Positions 1 through 13,900 of a DNA stretch of 64,000 nucleotides are shown piece after piece (positions within the stretch are counted from its first letter, which is position 1; every line of letters starts with the position of its first letter). Made by a program: the position numbers and the translations under genes. The notes beneath the pieces were generated by a model, which saw nothing but the letters and a program-made list of their open reading frames with translations, did no database searches and was not told the DNA's origin. The stretch spans positions 66,476,537 to 66,540,536 of the forward strand of contig CM031878.1 in the NCBI GenBank assembly GCA_018697195.1, read 5' to 3'. The stretch is from Certhia americana (taxonomy: Eukaryota > Chordata > Aves > Passeriformes > Certhiidae).

Positions 1-2600
1 CTATGTTACAACCATTAAAGTTCATGTTTAGGTTACAACATTCCCTGTGTGAATGTTTGCTTTTAATTAATAGAAGGATGTACTGGGCTTGTCCTTCCAC
101 AGTGTAGACCCTAAACCTGTCAGAAACAGTTTACAGTAATGGAAGAGCTCTGAAAAGCTCTTTCCTGTGAGAAATGTGGCTGGAATTCCTTGATTTCCAC
201 GCTACTAGCAAAAATATATGAGTGCTTGGGGGGTTTTCTCCTGCAGGCTGTATTAGATAACTTTGTTACACTCTGCATGAAATGCAGTCCCTGACTTTTG
301 ACAGCTGCCTGTATATTTTTCAAGCCAGCAAAGAAATAGCTGCTAACAAGCAAGCAGTGGCATAGTTAAAATTCAGTGTAGATCATAGCTGCAACACAGT
401 GAGGGTAAAAGGGCTGCAGCCACTTCATCTTGCTGTACCATAATAAACTACAGAGTTTCTAAGAGAACCAAATGTCCTGGCTCTTCTCCCCCACTGTGGA
501 AATGCTCTCCCCCTCACTCCTCTTCCCTTCTGCAGGGATGAGAAAATCTCACTGCAATCTAAACATTTGCTGATATCATCTGTCATAAATAATCTCCAGA
601 AAAAAAATTAAGAGAGAAGGGAGAACAGCAAACCTCAAACCAGTGTTTAGGCCATAAAGGCCAAAAGCATTTGTGTTTGTTCCAAGATAGTGGAGACCAG
701 AGTGGAGGTCTGGTATTTTGCTGGTGACCGCTGAAGAAGAGGGATTTGGCTGCTGGCAGAACATAAAGCAAAGCTGACAACAAAGCTTTCCTTTCATGCT
801 ATCCAAATGAACACATTTCTAATCTGAAATTCAAATACTTGACAACAGAGAGCCTGTGAGTTGGGCTTTGAATAGGAAATTGCTTCATGGTTTTAGCATA
901 ATGAATTAGGCAGTTAGAGTAAATCCATTTAGAAGGCATAGAATGCTTTCACATGCCTTGTAAAAGCTAAAAAACCCTACTAATTTCCCAAATTTCTCAT
1001 GACTTGCAAAATGTCTAAATGTTCTGTGCAAATGTGGTTGTGCATGTTGTTTGGCTTATTGCAGCTATGTAGTTTGACTCTTCTATTTTACCACACACTG
1101 ATTATTTAGATAAGATTGTACCTTAATTAAAAGCCATAAATAAGAGCTAGGACATTCTTTGAAAAACAGCTCTCTCACCAATAATGAGAGTACATTAATT
1201 AGTCCTGACACTCTGTTCTGGTCAATTACTATTACACATTCTGGAGATGCAGCATTAGGCTGAGAAAACAGCTGGGGTGGAGTCACACCAAGAAAATCAA
1301 TAGAGGGATTCTCTGAACTGTTAGCTGTGTACTGACAAGTGGCAGCTTCAGTCTCGTGTTTTGGACAACTCTGGGCCCATTCTATGTTCATAACTCTTCA
1401 AGGGGACCAAACAGAGGCAGTGTCACAGGTAGCATAAGGAGAGATGCTGTAACAGAACACAGAGTGAGAAGCCGTTGTTTCTTTTGTGCGTATGTCTGAC
1501 CTTGGAAATCATTTGTCAGGCCTCCTGGGAATTCAAAGTTCCTTCTGTGGTTTGCTTAAGCAAACAATTGCAAATAGTACCACTTGGAAAGCCAAGGTTA
1601 AATGCATTCCAGTCATGTTTTCAAAAAAGGAGCTGCCTTTTTTTTTTTTTTTTTTTTTTGTGTTAGCCCTTAAAATTTTCTTAATAATTTGTAGAAAACA
1701 TTCAAGCCCTTGTTTTAAATGCTTTGTTTTGCTGCAGTGGTTAAGCCTAAGAAGGAACTGAGTTTATTAGCAACTGCTGCATAGGGGCTTTCTAACAAAT
1801 GCATACAAACAGATAATAAGGCATGATATTTTTGTATTCAGAAGCATACTAGCTATCACAGCAAACTGACATTGTTTCCCGTGGAAGAAAACTGAGTAAA
1901 TAAAAGGATTTTAGTTTGTCATGTAGTTTTTAACTTTGCCATTAGAGATGCCATGGTACAGTGGCATAGTTCTTTGGGTTGGCACAGAGAAAAAAGAATT
2001 TTATGGATTATTTTACAAAGAGTTTTTTTAATCTTTAATGTGTGTCAAGCACCTAATTAATGCTTACAGTTAAGAATGCAAAGGAAATATGTCTTCACTT
2101 TCTCACAGCTGCTAAAATATGAATAGGTCTTTTTAGGTTTTTCAAGATGCATATTGACTATATATATACAAGAACCTGAATGTATGTAGGATGAATTAAA
2201 CTGAGAAACACTGGCATTTAAATGCATTAAAGCTATACTGAGTTGGAATAGTAATTATCACCACCAGCACAACATAAATATTTAAAACTACTGTACCTAT
2301 GCAGTAGTCACAGAGGCACCAGGCTGAATTTATCAAAAAACAATTCTGAATGGCACCTCTAGCAAAATAATGGGATATGGAAAGGGGACATCTTCAAATC
2401 ATTAATATGGGGGAAAACTGAAGCCTGCATTATAGGCTTGTTCTTAGGTGGCAACGCAAACACTAGGTTTCCAAATCAGGACTTGCCATATACAAGATGT
2501 CATAAACGTCAAGCAATGCAGCTGAGATCTGCCCTGCTGTAAGACAGGCTACTGCTTGAATCACTCTACTGCAGCAGAGAGGGGTATTTAGATATTTCCA
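1..2600. other. AT-rich unique sequence, no gene seen
   Basis: Open frames here are at most about 100 codons, lie on both strands and share no codon-use signal. The only low-complexity feature I can mark is a T-tract near 1640, listed separately, plus a short TA run near 2158. No retrotransposon signature is visible. I read it as intergenic or intronic DNA. Confidence 0.7.
1638..1659. repeat. Poly(T) tract, 22 nt
   Basis: An uninterrupted run of T. A retrocopy inserted on the minus strand would leave such a tract at its left edge, but I see no gene-like sequence to its right, so it is most simply a homopolymer tract. Confidence 0.9.
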
Positions 2601-2700
2601 NNNNNNNNNNNNNNNNNNNNNNNNNNNNNNNNNNNNNNNNNNNNNNNNNNNNNNNNNNNNNNNNNNNNNNNNNNNNNNNNNNNNNNNNNNNNNNNNNNNN
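2601..2700. other. Assembly gap (100 N)
   Basis: Exactly 100 N characters. This round number is the usual placeholder for a gap of unknown size, so the real distance between the flanks cannot be read from the window. Sequence on both sides is AT-rich and non-repetitive. Confidence 0.98.
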
Positions 2701-4319
2701 AAATTGGTTATTTCTGAACTATCAAGAAATTTATGTTTTACCAGTTTAAAAAGAGTTTTTCATTGATTTCTGCCAAGTGCTATTCTTTGTGAAAGCATGT
2801 TCATGCTAAAAATATCACTGAAATATATGAAATTATTTGGTGGGCATAAAGAATTTTGCCTAGACATGAACTCTGGGGCTGAATCTAGAATCTGATACTC
2901 TGATGCAATATGAAGTTTCCTGTAGGTGTTGACGACATTGTTTAAAGTTGAGGTAAAAGGTGATAAAAAGTACTAAAATTTTTGATTGGAAAGAAGGATG
3001 TCATCTTATTGAAAAAGATAAATGTATTCTGAATAAAATAAATTCATTCTGATCAGAAAGAACTCTTTGGAAGAAAACTGATAACTAAGTACTATTGGAG
3101 CAAGAAATAAGAAGATGAACCAGCCAGAGTTATGTATTGCTGTTCAAAAATAGAGACTAATTTCTTCCATCTCAACTCTAGGTTCTTGTTCAGCTTTTAC
3201 TTGAGTTGCTATATAGAATCAGTGTGTGCTTCCCTTTATTTCTTGCTTGCATATTGTGAAAAAGTGAAGAAAAGAAACAGATTAGAATCTTTCTCTTCCA
3301 CCTGAAAGAAATAATTCCCTCTTCTGCTCTAGTTTATAAATCATTTGTAGTAAAATTGCTCTGTAAAAACACCTCCAGTGACACCAGCTAAAATACATTA
3401 TTGTTACACTGCCTAAATCATGGTATCATATTTTAGAGATGCCTGTGAGACACAAGGTGTGTACATGGTGGAGTTCTTTTCACTAGAAGGTCTGGGTTGC
3501 ACTGTTGAGAGATACAGTGTAAGATCTGAAGCCCAGCAAAAGCTTTGAGCCAAATATCTGTCATCCTGTTCCTGCCCATCTCTGGAGCATGAATTACGGC
3601 CCTTCTTCATAATGACATTTGATAATCTTGAGAAGGGGAGAAGCTATTGAAATTGTGACAGATATCCAGGTTAATTGAAAGTTATCATTGATGATCAGGA
3701 GTTCACAGGGTTTGCTCTGCAGTCTTAGAGTAAAATGTGACTCCTGCCTTCAGCATATTTTGGTGGTCGTTTTGAGGGATTGTCATGGCACTTTCACACA
3801 GCACCTATGGTGGGACAATGTTCTCTCGGATGCCTTAGATCCCTTTCACAATGTGGTGGGCTGTTGATGCAGGAAAATATAAAACACTGCCTTTCATAAA
3901 TGTGTGCTCCAGAATTTGATCTCGGGTCACCCATCTCATTTCATGGATAAGACAGAAATGAGACATGTTCTTTCATAAATGGGAAGCAACAAAAATTTTA
4001 ATTACTCAATTTGCATTGCTACCTTTTCTCTCTGAAAAATATCTCCGAGACCAAAGAAATGTGAATGTTTTTCACATGCTGACTACAGTAATTTTTAACG
4101 TTGCGATGTGAAGACTTTGGGCAGACATAAGTGTTAGAATAGTCATGGATAAAAGGTTAAAAATATCATAAACTTATTTAGCACATAAAATGTATTAAAA
4201 GCAAATCCTCAGAAACTGTCTCAAACAGGAAATAAAAAATTTATCTTCTTATTAAAGATTCAGAATAGAAGGCAAATTTATATTGCAGTAACCATCTTCT
4301 TTCCCTTGACTCTATCTAT

Positions 4320-4795
4320 ATTAGAAAATGTTTGATCTCATTTCCTGTGCTGACGCTTATAAATGCAGCCAGCTGTTAACCTTAAGTTTAAATTCTCTTA
4401 TGTTGCATTTAGGTTTCCAAATTATCACAAGAAAGGAAGCTCCTTAGAAGCAGTTTATCCTCTGAGTGAAATACGAGCAGAGTTGAAATGCACTTTGATT
4501 ACACTAAGGTGCTAAAGCAGGCTGAAATGAAATTCAATAAAGCAACCTTTTCAGCAAATTCAATGCAGTGAGTGATGAACCAGTGCTTTTCCAAACTGAT
4601 TAATTTGTTGAAGGGAACATTTTACTGTCTGCTAATTTTCAGATATGTCTAATTGCTTGGAAATCAAATACTTTCTGTAGCAAAGAAAGATACAGGAAAT
4701 GCTGTTAGATAATTAAAGCATAAAGGTTATGCACAAATGTCAAATCAATAAGGACAGTAAACATGGTTTATCAGCCACGCCAAGTACACTTTTTC
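4320..4795. promoter_or_regulatory. Candidate conserved non-coding element
   Basis: The sequence is high-complexity and AT-rich without being simple repeat. It has repeated TAATT/AATTA homeodomain-type cores (for example near 4600, 4635 and 4710) and no open frame. This texture is what I would expect of a deeply conserved enhancer in a gene desert. I have no alignment, so the call rests on appearance alone. Confidence 0.2.
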
Positions 4796-5180
4796 AGTTG
4801 CAAAATGTAAATAGGTTTAGAATAGAGCGGTCTGGAAGGATGATGGATAGGATACCCATAACAGTTTAATTAACTCCAGTTTCCTACATGTTAAAGGTTT
4901 CTTCAGTCCACTGGTTTATGTAACAAACCCTCTTAGGATTTCATTAGCCATTGCTCAATATGAAGTGCAGAATGCTGTCTTAAAGGGTTACATTTTGTCC
5001 TGCTCTTCTGTTGAGCTAAAAGGCTTATCACAATGCTATTACTGTTTTTCTTAAAAATATGCAAATATTTTAAAGTATCAACTGAGGGCTTTTTATTATC
5101 AGGAAATAAAATCTAATGACTTCTAACAGTGAAATGCAAATGCTTTTTAACTGCATATAATTGGTTTACTTTGTTGTTTT

Positions 5181-5225
5181 GGTGGGGTTTTTTTTTTGTT
5201 GGGTTTGTTTTGTTTTTTGTAGGGG
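5181..5225. repeat. G/T-rich low-complexity tract
   Basis: A short tract built from T runs separated by G, TTGGG and TTTTG units. It resembles the tracts at 18231, 28296, 52448 and 63807. Confidence 0.7.
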
Positions 5226-5569
5226 ATTTGCATTCTTTATGTAGATAGAAAAAAGAGAAATTGCTTTTGTTTTGCAGCTCAGAGGATATGATTAAAAGAA
5301 AACCTACACTTTACATCACAATAAATTTCAGGGGTTTTAGCGCTTTTTTGTAGTGCATAGGATATTTTTCTTTGCACCTTTTTGTCTGATAAAGGGTATT
5401 CACATGTTTCATTTTAAATGAAGAAATTCTTCCATTCTGAAAACGAGGACTCGGAAGCGAGAGCAACATTTTCTAGCCATGCCTACTAAGGATTTTTTAT
5501 CCCTATAGAAGGGAAAACATAAATCAGCTTGTATTCAATTTGGCTTCAGACAATTAAATTTATCATTAG

Positions 5570-5900
5570 GAAAAAAAAATGGTTGTTTAACCTTTAACCC
5601 TAATAGAAGAGCTTAATTTTAAGTTTAGAGTGCAGAATGCCTTTTTATTTAAAACAAAATGCTATCTAATTTTTCATGTTGCCCATTTAGGACTGTAACA
5701 CATGAAAACATCACATAGAACCTCAGTTAATAATGATCTATTTTCTTACAGAAGCAGGCAGTAATAATGCTCATTAACACCATTTTCTAATGTTCCTGTG
5801 GGAAATGCTATCAAGCTCTCTGTTAAGGACTTATTTCAATTAAATTAACAACTGCTGACCTGCCTTGTACATAGGATACTCTAAGCAAGTGCAGTTTGAT
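5570..5900. promoter_or_regulatory. Candidate conserved non-coding element
   Basis: This is a second high-complexity stretch with several AATTAA/TTAAT cores and no coding potential, following a short A-run. It resembles the 4320-4795 stretch in texture. It is an impression only and could be ordinary unique DNA. Confidence 0.15.
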
Positions 5901-7318
5901 CCTGTAATGGCATTTTCTTTTAAGATGAGTGTCTGACAACTGCATTTTGTATGCCTCGGAAATGATTTTCAAAAACATCCATTGTCAGTACATTTCAAGA
6001 TTGCTCTTTTAAGGTGCTTCGTAGTGTCTCCCAAGTGAGTCAGACATGCATGACCATCCTCACAAACAATGATTTAGAGGAAGAAATTCAACACTCAAGA
6101 TTTGCTGCTTCCACTTCTCAATAATTTTGTGCTTTTCTTGCCCTCTGCTTTGTTATCAGTCATCCGTGTCCCAGGGGAAATACTACAGGCTTGAGGTTAA
6201 ATTAAGGTTCTATCTCCAGTGATTGTCTTCAGCAAACCCTGTACATTCCCAAACAAACCTTATCTGCATTGAATGCAGCCTTAAATGCCAAGGGACAACA
6301 AGGAAAGCTCTCTTCCTTGTTGACATGAGTGCTAGATTAAAATAGAATAGTGTTTGAAAAGGAAAAAAGGTAACTAGGCTTAAAAAAAATTGTACATACA
6401 TTAACCTATTAATCATAGCTGCACTCTGAGATAAAGATTAGTGAAAAACATTACCAGTCATCATATGCTACCTGAAAAAAAAAAAAAAATACTCAGAAAA
6501 CAAAGTGCTGTTACTACATATGTCTTATTTAGTTTTGCTAATTAAAAAATCAAGTCTTTTCGTGTGCTACATGTGGGTTACTGACATTTATGGGTATAAC
6601 TGAAGGAGTTTCTTGGCTCAAAAGATGGCTGTAGGTGGGCTTATCAAATGAAAGCAGCACAAAATAAACTAATTCAGTACAAGGATCATCCCAGATGCTC
6701 TGAAGTTAAGAAAAAATCAAGCTCTCAGCAATTCTATAGTTTTGTACGTGCTGAATGGCATGGATCATATTTCAGGTCATTACTGGCATTAAGGACCTTG
6801 CAAGGAATGATCTTGTATCATGTTTTAATAGAAAATGTTTTTAAAGTGCTGTGGGTAAGTAGTCAACCATGGGCCAGTAGGAGTGTCCTTCAGGGATACT
6901 GGTCCCCATGGCTGTAAGGCTGGCTTTGTCATGGGGAGCAGGACTTTCTGGGGGACAGAACTCTTCCTGGGGACAAGCTACAGCAGCAGCCTCAGTCTGA
7001 ATTGCTCCTCTGGCACCACTGTGCCAGACCTGCCACACTGGTTTCTGTTGGCTGGAAAACAGACATGATGAGACCCCTTCTTAGCTGTCACTCTGGGTTA
7101 ATTAGAGGTGAGTGTTGGGGACAGAGTTTAAGTGGAACATATTTTAACAAAGGATTTACTTGTTTAGGTAAAGTTAAAAACAAGGGTTCGAAGGAAAAAA
7201 TCAAGCCCCAAATCTATCACTGCTTACCTACAAGGCAATTTTGAAACTGGACTTGATACAGTGTTACATTTTGATTCAGTGTAAATAAAAATTTACCTCT
7301 TTTGTGAGCTAAAAGATA

Positions 7319-8840
7319 TCACAGAACCACACAATGACTGAGGTTGGAAGGGACCTGGGGAAGGGACCATCTGGTCCAAAAACAAGCTCAAGTGGATCCA
7401 TCAATCATGTGGATTCCAGACAATTTTTCTGGATCGTGTCCACATGGTTTTTGAACATCTTCAAGACAGACTCCACCATCTCACTGAGCAATCTTTACCA
7501 GTGCTTGGTCAGCTTCACAGTAAAAGAGTGTTCTTTTTGTTTAGAGGGAACCTCCTGTGTTTCAGTGTGTGACTGTTGCCTCTTGTCCTGTCATTGGGCA
7601 CCACTGGAAAAGGTCAGGCTCTGTCCTTGCACTGTTTCTGCAGGTATTTATATGTGTATTGATGACTTCCCTCCTACCCTCTGACCCTGCCTTTACTCAG
7701 GCAGAACAGTCTCTGTTACCTTAGCCTTTCTTCAAAGGAGAGATGCTTTTGTCCAACAGCTTTTTTTCTCTTTCCAGCATGTCCATGGCTGTCTGATAGA
7801 CGGAAGATCAGTGGGAAAAACACTCCATCCATGCCTTAGCAGTACTGAATAGAAGGGCAGTCTCATCCCTCAAATCTCTGGTAATGCTTTCCCTAATGCA
7901 GCCCAGGGTACAATTCCTATTCTTTGCAGTAAAGGCACAGGTCTGGTCCATGTTCTACTTGGTGTCCTTCAGGATGCTCAGGTCCTTTCCTGTTGAGTTG
8001 CTTTCCAGTTGGGTAGCCCCAAATACACTGATGTGTGGGATAGCTCCCCTCCAGGTGTAGGACATTGCACTTCTCCTTGTTGAATTCCATGACATTCCTG
8101 TCCTCCCAGTTATCTACCTTATTGAGTGTTCTCTGGCTGTCAGCATGACCCCATGGCATACCAAGCATTTCTCTCAGGTTTTCTGAGGGGTCACTCTTCC
8201 TTGTCATCCAGACCATTAATGACAATGGTAAAGAGTATCACCCCCAGATTTGATACTTACTGTACACTTTGAATCACTAGATCCAACTATACCTCATACT
8301 GTTGACCACCACTCTTTAGCCAGTGTTCCATCAATTGGTCATCCATCCTATACTTCAACAGTTTATCTACAAAGCTCTTACGGGAGGCAGAGAAATCACT
8401 AAAGTCTGTGTAAACAATATCTACTGCTTTCCCTTTATTCATCAGTTGTTTTGATGTAGGCACTCATCAGGTGTGCAAAATTTCCCCTTGGTGAAGTCAT
8501 GCTGCATACTGATGATTTTCTCGTCCTTCTAGTGCCCTGGAAATGGTTTCCAGGGTTAGCTGCTCCCCTGACTTCACAGGAGTAAAGGTAAAGCTGACTG
8601 AACTGTAGATCCCAGGGCCTTTCTTCTCGCCCTTTTCTGAAGATAGGACTGACATCGGCTTTATTCCGATACTTCTCCCAGTCACTAGGATTAATCAAAA
8701 TTATTTTTAGTGGCCTCACAATGGCATCTGGCAGCTCCCTCAGCACTCATAAGTGCGTCCTGTGAAGTCCTGTCCATCCCACAGACTTATACATGGTCTG
8801 TTTTGCTCAAGTATTCTCTGATCTGACCCTCTTTGCAGGG
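7319..8840 (-). mobile_element. CR1 LINE, 5'-truncated, ORF2 C-terminal part plus 3' UTR
   Basis: CR1 elements move by target-primed reverse transcription. ORF2 encodes the endonuclease and reverse transcriptase. Read on the minus strand, this copy starts just before the reverse-transcriptase domain. A segment reading VLRELPDAIVRPL near 8705-8746 is followed by SPIFRKG near 8630-8655, both typical of CR1 RT. Further on, EFNKEKCNVLHL near 8060-8100 matches the conserved block after the catalytic site. Between them an INGLDD-like segment lies near 8220, but I cannot find the expected FADD catalytic motif, so part of the RT core appears lost. The 3' UTR runs down to about 7319 and ends in the antisense form of the CR1 tail (ggttggaagggacctg). 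Several stops and frameshifts make it a dead copy. The left boundary is firm and the right one approximate. Confidence 0.92.
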
Positions 8841-10735
8841 TGTGTATTTCTTGTATTGTAATTTTAAAAATTTACATTTAAGAACCTTGGTCTGCAGTGG
8901 GTCTGTCTAGGAGATGTAGGGCATTAGCTCTGCTGGACATGGGGGAATCTTCCAGAGAGGTCACCCCTGTAGCCTTCTTGCAAAAACTTTGCTGTGTAAA
9001 TCAGATGCACTCACTTAAAAAGCAAATGTTTTTAAAAGAAATGATAAATGTTTTTGAAGAATACATTGGATTTCTTTTTGTCATCTTACAGATGTGCAGT
9101 TGAGGGTTTGTAAGAAGTGTGTGAGTATAAGGATAAAAAAAAAGCTTCCAAAGAGTTTCAGAATTCATATTTGTTACTTTATGTCCTCATCTATCCTGCC
9201 TTTCTGTATATTAAAGCTGTCCTTGTGGTCCTACTTTATCAGTGCAAATGATGTTACTTTCCCACTTACCACCTTTTTCTCACTCTTTTATGTTGGACTT
9301 GTAACTCATACTAGCAATCTTGTCACTAAAGAATTTAGTGTAGAGATATCTGCGAGAGATACATTCATACCAGATCTGATTTATTTGAGATTTTTTTCCT
9401 GTGGGTAGGAAACAACAACTATTTTTCTCCCAGCAAAATAATAAAAATGACTCTACTGCTGTATCTGAACAGAGTCTCAGATCAATGCTCATGTTTAACA
9501 GGGAAAAAAAGTATATTTGAATAAAAAATACATATGAATACTTTAACATATATTATGCCCTTTTTCCTTTTTATGGTCATGTTTCTGTAAATGATAGCAG
9601 AAGCTGGGGCATGGCAGGTTGTCCTTCTGCTGAAAAAATTAGTACTGCTGAGACAGAATGTTATTGTACTGGAATTAGCTTGTGTAGTGCATGTTCTTTT
9701 CCTTTAGCACAGGTGGTCACAAAACTTACTGATGTGTTCCTATAGACTGTTTGTGCTGGGGATGTAGGCTCAGCCAGGGGATTGAAATGCACAGAAAACT
9801 GCCAGGTTTTTCCCAAGAAATGTGAATTTAAAACCCCCAAAAAAACTGTGATCTGATATTTTTGTGTAAACCTAAGACTGCTCACTTTTCTAGAAAAAGA
9901 ATTTGTAACACAATCTGTGATAGTGCCACCAGGCTCCCCTTACAGTAGAAATGTTTCAAACAGATGTGTCTTAATTGAAGTAATCCATCTCAATCAAATG
10001 AACCAAACTTGAAGATATGTAAGGAAATTATATAAATATTCCTCAGCCTTTCCCCCTAAATGCTCACATTTTTTCACTCTATGTAAATTAGAGTGTACTT
10101 TTTATGCTGTTGATAATGACTTTTTTCATTCCTGGGACCAAAACATACAAGTTTTTAGCAACGTATTGGTTATTATTAAAACAATTAGCAAAATTTTCTC
10201 ATGATCATTTTGTTCTAAAGTATGCAACCACATAATCACATTAAATGACAAGAAAATTCCTATGAGATCTTAGGAATAATAGTTAAAGGACTTTGAAACT
10301 TGCTGTTCAGTGCTTGCCTGTGGGGTTTCTCAACAAAGAGAAAGCTGACCTGAGATTTTTCGTGAAGGAGTGATGCTTCTGACTCAAGTTAAAGGAACAT
10401 ATGGCAACAGTGACAGGCCTCCATTTCCAATTTAATCCTCAGCAAAGATCTTTTATTTTTCTTTCAATCTATGGAGGAAATTTGTTAAAAAACCCAAAAC
10501 CACAAAAATATTTTTACAAGGTCTTCCATTCTTTGTATTCTACTTGCTACTGCAGTATACAGTAAATGAGTATTTTCAATGCCAGACTTAGGTAACTTCC
10601 CTCTACTTGCAACTATTTGAAAAATCAATGCCAATTAAAGAAAATAAATCTGGGGGGTTTTTTTAAATGAGTTTAGAATGTTAGCATAGTTTTGTAAAAC
10701 TGTGATAAATCATTGCATCCAAGAGAGTTATTGTA

Positions 10736-10905
10736 CCCATTTTGTCTTAAAATTTATGACTGCTACTGAAGAAACGGATATTCTATGCTTAGTAAAAAAG
10801 ATTCATGAGGCCAGAAAATACCCATTCTGCCTTAACAATTATGACTGCTATTGAAGAAATGGACATTCTATTCTAGTAAAAAAAGGTTCATGAGGCCAGA
10901 AAATA
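10736..10905. repeat. Tandem duplication, 2 copies of an 85-bp unit
   Basis: Copy 1 is 10736-10820 and copy 2 is 10821-10905, directly abutting. Both start with cccatt and end with catgaggccagaaaata. By eye they agree at close to 90% of positions, with about nine substitutions and a small compensating shift near the middle. A T-tract begins six bases after copy 2. The divergence says the duplication is old, but the unit boundary is still exact. Confidence 0.9.
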
Positions 10906-10911
10906 CTTTTC

Positions 10912-10927
10912 TTTTTTTTTTTTTTTT
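10912..10927. repeat. Poly(T) tract, 16 nt
   Basis: An uninterrupted run of T six bases after the end of the 85-bp tandem duplication. Confidence 0.9.
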
Positions 10928-13900
10928 CCCAATTAGTTAATTTGTCACTTTGTTCAGATTCTAAAATTTACCCTGACAAGAAATAGAAATCTGCCTGGTT
11001 TTTAGAAATATGAGAGACCAACAATGACCCACAAACTAGCTGTGATGTTTGGCGTAATTGTGGTAATGCAGAAAAATATTAACTGTCAAACTTGACCAAA
11101 GCTGTGGCTGTGAGGTAATTTAAAAAGACGAAGAGTTAATTCCAAGTCACCTCACATATTTGGAAAAGGAAAGGTTAACAAACCATTATAATTAGTATCT
11201 TCTTTTTAATAATACTTTTAGTTTTAGCTATGAAGAATTTACTAATTCCATGTAAGTTGCAACTTCAAAGCAATAGCTGCATGAGTAATTTCAGCCCCTG
11301 AAGGAATTGAAACTAGGCTCTTTCTGAGGAATTTTAGTGACATGAAATCATTTCCATATTATGCATCAGGGCTACTATAACTGTCTAACTTCAATCTGAA
11401 GGTCACAAGTTCACAAATAATTTTACTAAGTATACTCTAGGAAGTGTCATCCACAAATGCTATGCATATTGATTTTTAAGCCATGCTTCCAAATATTAAG
11501 ATAGAAATATATCCAAGAAGATACTGTTCGGCTCATGCCCAAGGTGAAAGTTCTACATAAGTGTTCTGAAAATAGATTATGCATATCTGTCAATGAAATT
11601 AGTCTGAGTTAACTCAGTTTGATTACTGTATGGTCTCAAAGAAAGATAAAAGCATATCTGTGTGTTCTTTAGTGGCTTCTACATTTTTCTTCCATTGAAA
11701 CTTTATAAAAAGCCAACTTGGATAACTACCATAGTGATTGCACAAAATAGCTGGGTTTGTGCATTTGAATACCATATCTACTTTTATGCATTCAATTCAT
11801 ATAGGCCATGAGTCTATTGTTCTTTCTAAGGCAGTGAACACAGGGGGATGGTCTGTGCTTTGAGAGAAACAATCTTTCTATTTGGGTTATTTGGTTGGGA
11901 TTATTTATCCTATTTAATTTTTTGGTATGAAACCCACCTTCTTGCTTTCACAAGAATTTTTCTGATAGGTAAGTTAGCTTTTACAGTACTCCTAGCCCAG
12001 ATTTCCTTGATTTTATACCTGTGAGAAAGGGAAAGTTTTGACAGATTAAATTACATGAGCTGTGGTCCATAACCACATGAGGATGAACTACACCCAAGTC
12101 TTTTGAAGGTGTTAATAGGCAATTATTGTTTCCTCTGAGAAGATTTCCCTTCTCTCTAGTGCCTGTATATATTGCATGATACAAATATTCTATTGACCAG
12201 AGATTTTTGTTCTTTGTTTAGAAGCTGTAATAATGTTATTTATTTGCAATGAAAATTACCAAGGGAGCTCTGAATAAGACAGGAAAATGCTTTATGCAGC
12301 TTCTCCATCTATTGTCAGAAAAACTGAGAGGAGTAAATTGCTAAGTGATATTAAGATTCTTTCTTGCACATAGAAAAAAACACTGCAGCGCTTCAAAAAT
12401 CTGTCTCTTTCTAGCTATTCCTTTTCTTATTCTCCCCATTTTCCACAACACCACTTTTTGCTAGTGAAACCTTCCATGTAGAAGATTACACATAATGTTA
12501 TCTCCAACAACCTAATAGAGTTTGACCCAATCAAACATTTGATAAAACGTTGATTTTTCTGTTTTTACTCAGGCAATTCTCATATTCCTGTTGCTACCTG
12601 CATGACATCTTTAGATTTTGATGCACTCTGAAAGGGCCCTTTAGCATGTACAGCTGATCATGTTCCAGCTTGCAGTAGAAGTTCAAGTGATTTCTGGCAT
12701 GCAAGTATTAAAAATCAAAATGGCTAGTTTTTTATTTGTTTATTTACTTACTATTTGGCTTGCAGATATTGTTAAGAGTTGAAGATTAAAGTTCTTTTGG
12801 GACCATAATGTCAACATACAAGTATTGAAAAGACAAAGATTTGTATCAGGAATATAGTAAGTATAATTAACACTAAGTTGGTAGGGCAGCTTTTATTGTG
12901 AAAAAATTCTTCTCTGGTAATGTTTTCCTTGACTTAATTCGAAATTTAAAGGAGTTATAATGCATATAAAATATGACAACTCGCTATTTAATTTGTTTAA
13001 GCTTTTCAGATTTTTTTTGCTCAGGTTTTTTGTTTTTCATCAAAAATACAATGTAATAAGTGTTTCCTCTAGCTACTTGATTTGTCTCTTTGAAAATATC
13101 CCAAATTCTTTTTATGGCACATTGTGGAAACAAATCTACATATATTAAATCTTGTAATGACTTTTACTAAAATATGCGCTTAAGGACACTTGCTTGGATA
13201 CTCAAGTAGTTGGAAGTACCCAATAAGAATATTTTCCATTACTGACTGTCTGGAAATAATTTAGTACCAGTCCCGCTCCAGAGCAACCCTTGTTCACACT
13301 CAGAACTGTGGGATGCAAGTTGACATGGGAGAGACAAGTAACTGTAATTGTTGTGCCATTTAATGCCACTTGTTATCCATGGAGAACAGGTTTGAAGCTG
13401 TTTAAATGTTATTAAATGGGAAAGAGGAAATAAATCTGGGCTAATAATGTGTCTTGAATTTGATAGCTGCTGTATTTGGGGTTATGCCATGCATGGTGTA
13501 CAATTATTTCTGCCCCTATGGATTCCCAAATGAAGTTTCAGAGACAGAATGTGTGTTTTCAGCAGCAGATGTCAGGAACTTGTTTCTGTCCTGGTCAATC
13601 AGCAGATTGAGCTATTTTTATTTAAAAACCTTGTGTGCATTAAGTAGTTGACATGATGCATTTTCAAAGTCTGTAGGAAAATGCAATATATTAAAGAAAT
13701 ATTTTGATCTTATTAAAAGCTTTTATGGCTCCTTATATGGATTTATTTTGGATTGTTCATTAGCAGACATGAAAAAACTCATTTCACCTTAGACTCATAA
13801 TTTTTCTCCTACAGTTTTCTTGTAATGCTAGCTCATTGCTCTGTCCTTAAGCTCCTGAATTTTCAGAGACAAATTTCAGATGTGCTGAATGTGATTAGAA

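Larger units (their letters stand above)
2701..7318. other. AT-rich unique sequence with possible conserved non-coding stretches
   Basis: No gene seen. The stretch is dense in TAAT-type motifs, and parts of it (listed separately) have the high-complexity texture typical of vertebrate conserved non-coding DNA. It also holds a G/T-rich low-complexity patch near 5181-5225 and a run of 15 A at 6475-6489. A slightly more GC-rich patch at about 6840-7130 just before the CR1 copy is unclassified. Confidence 0.6.

Noticed and set aside
7334..7684. 116-codon open frame on the + strand.
   Set aside because: It lies entirely in the antisense of a CR1 3' UTR.
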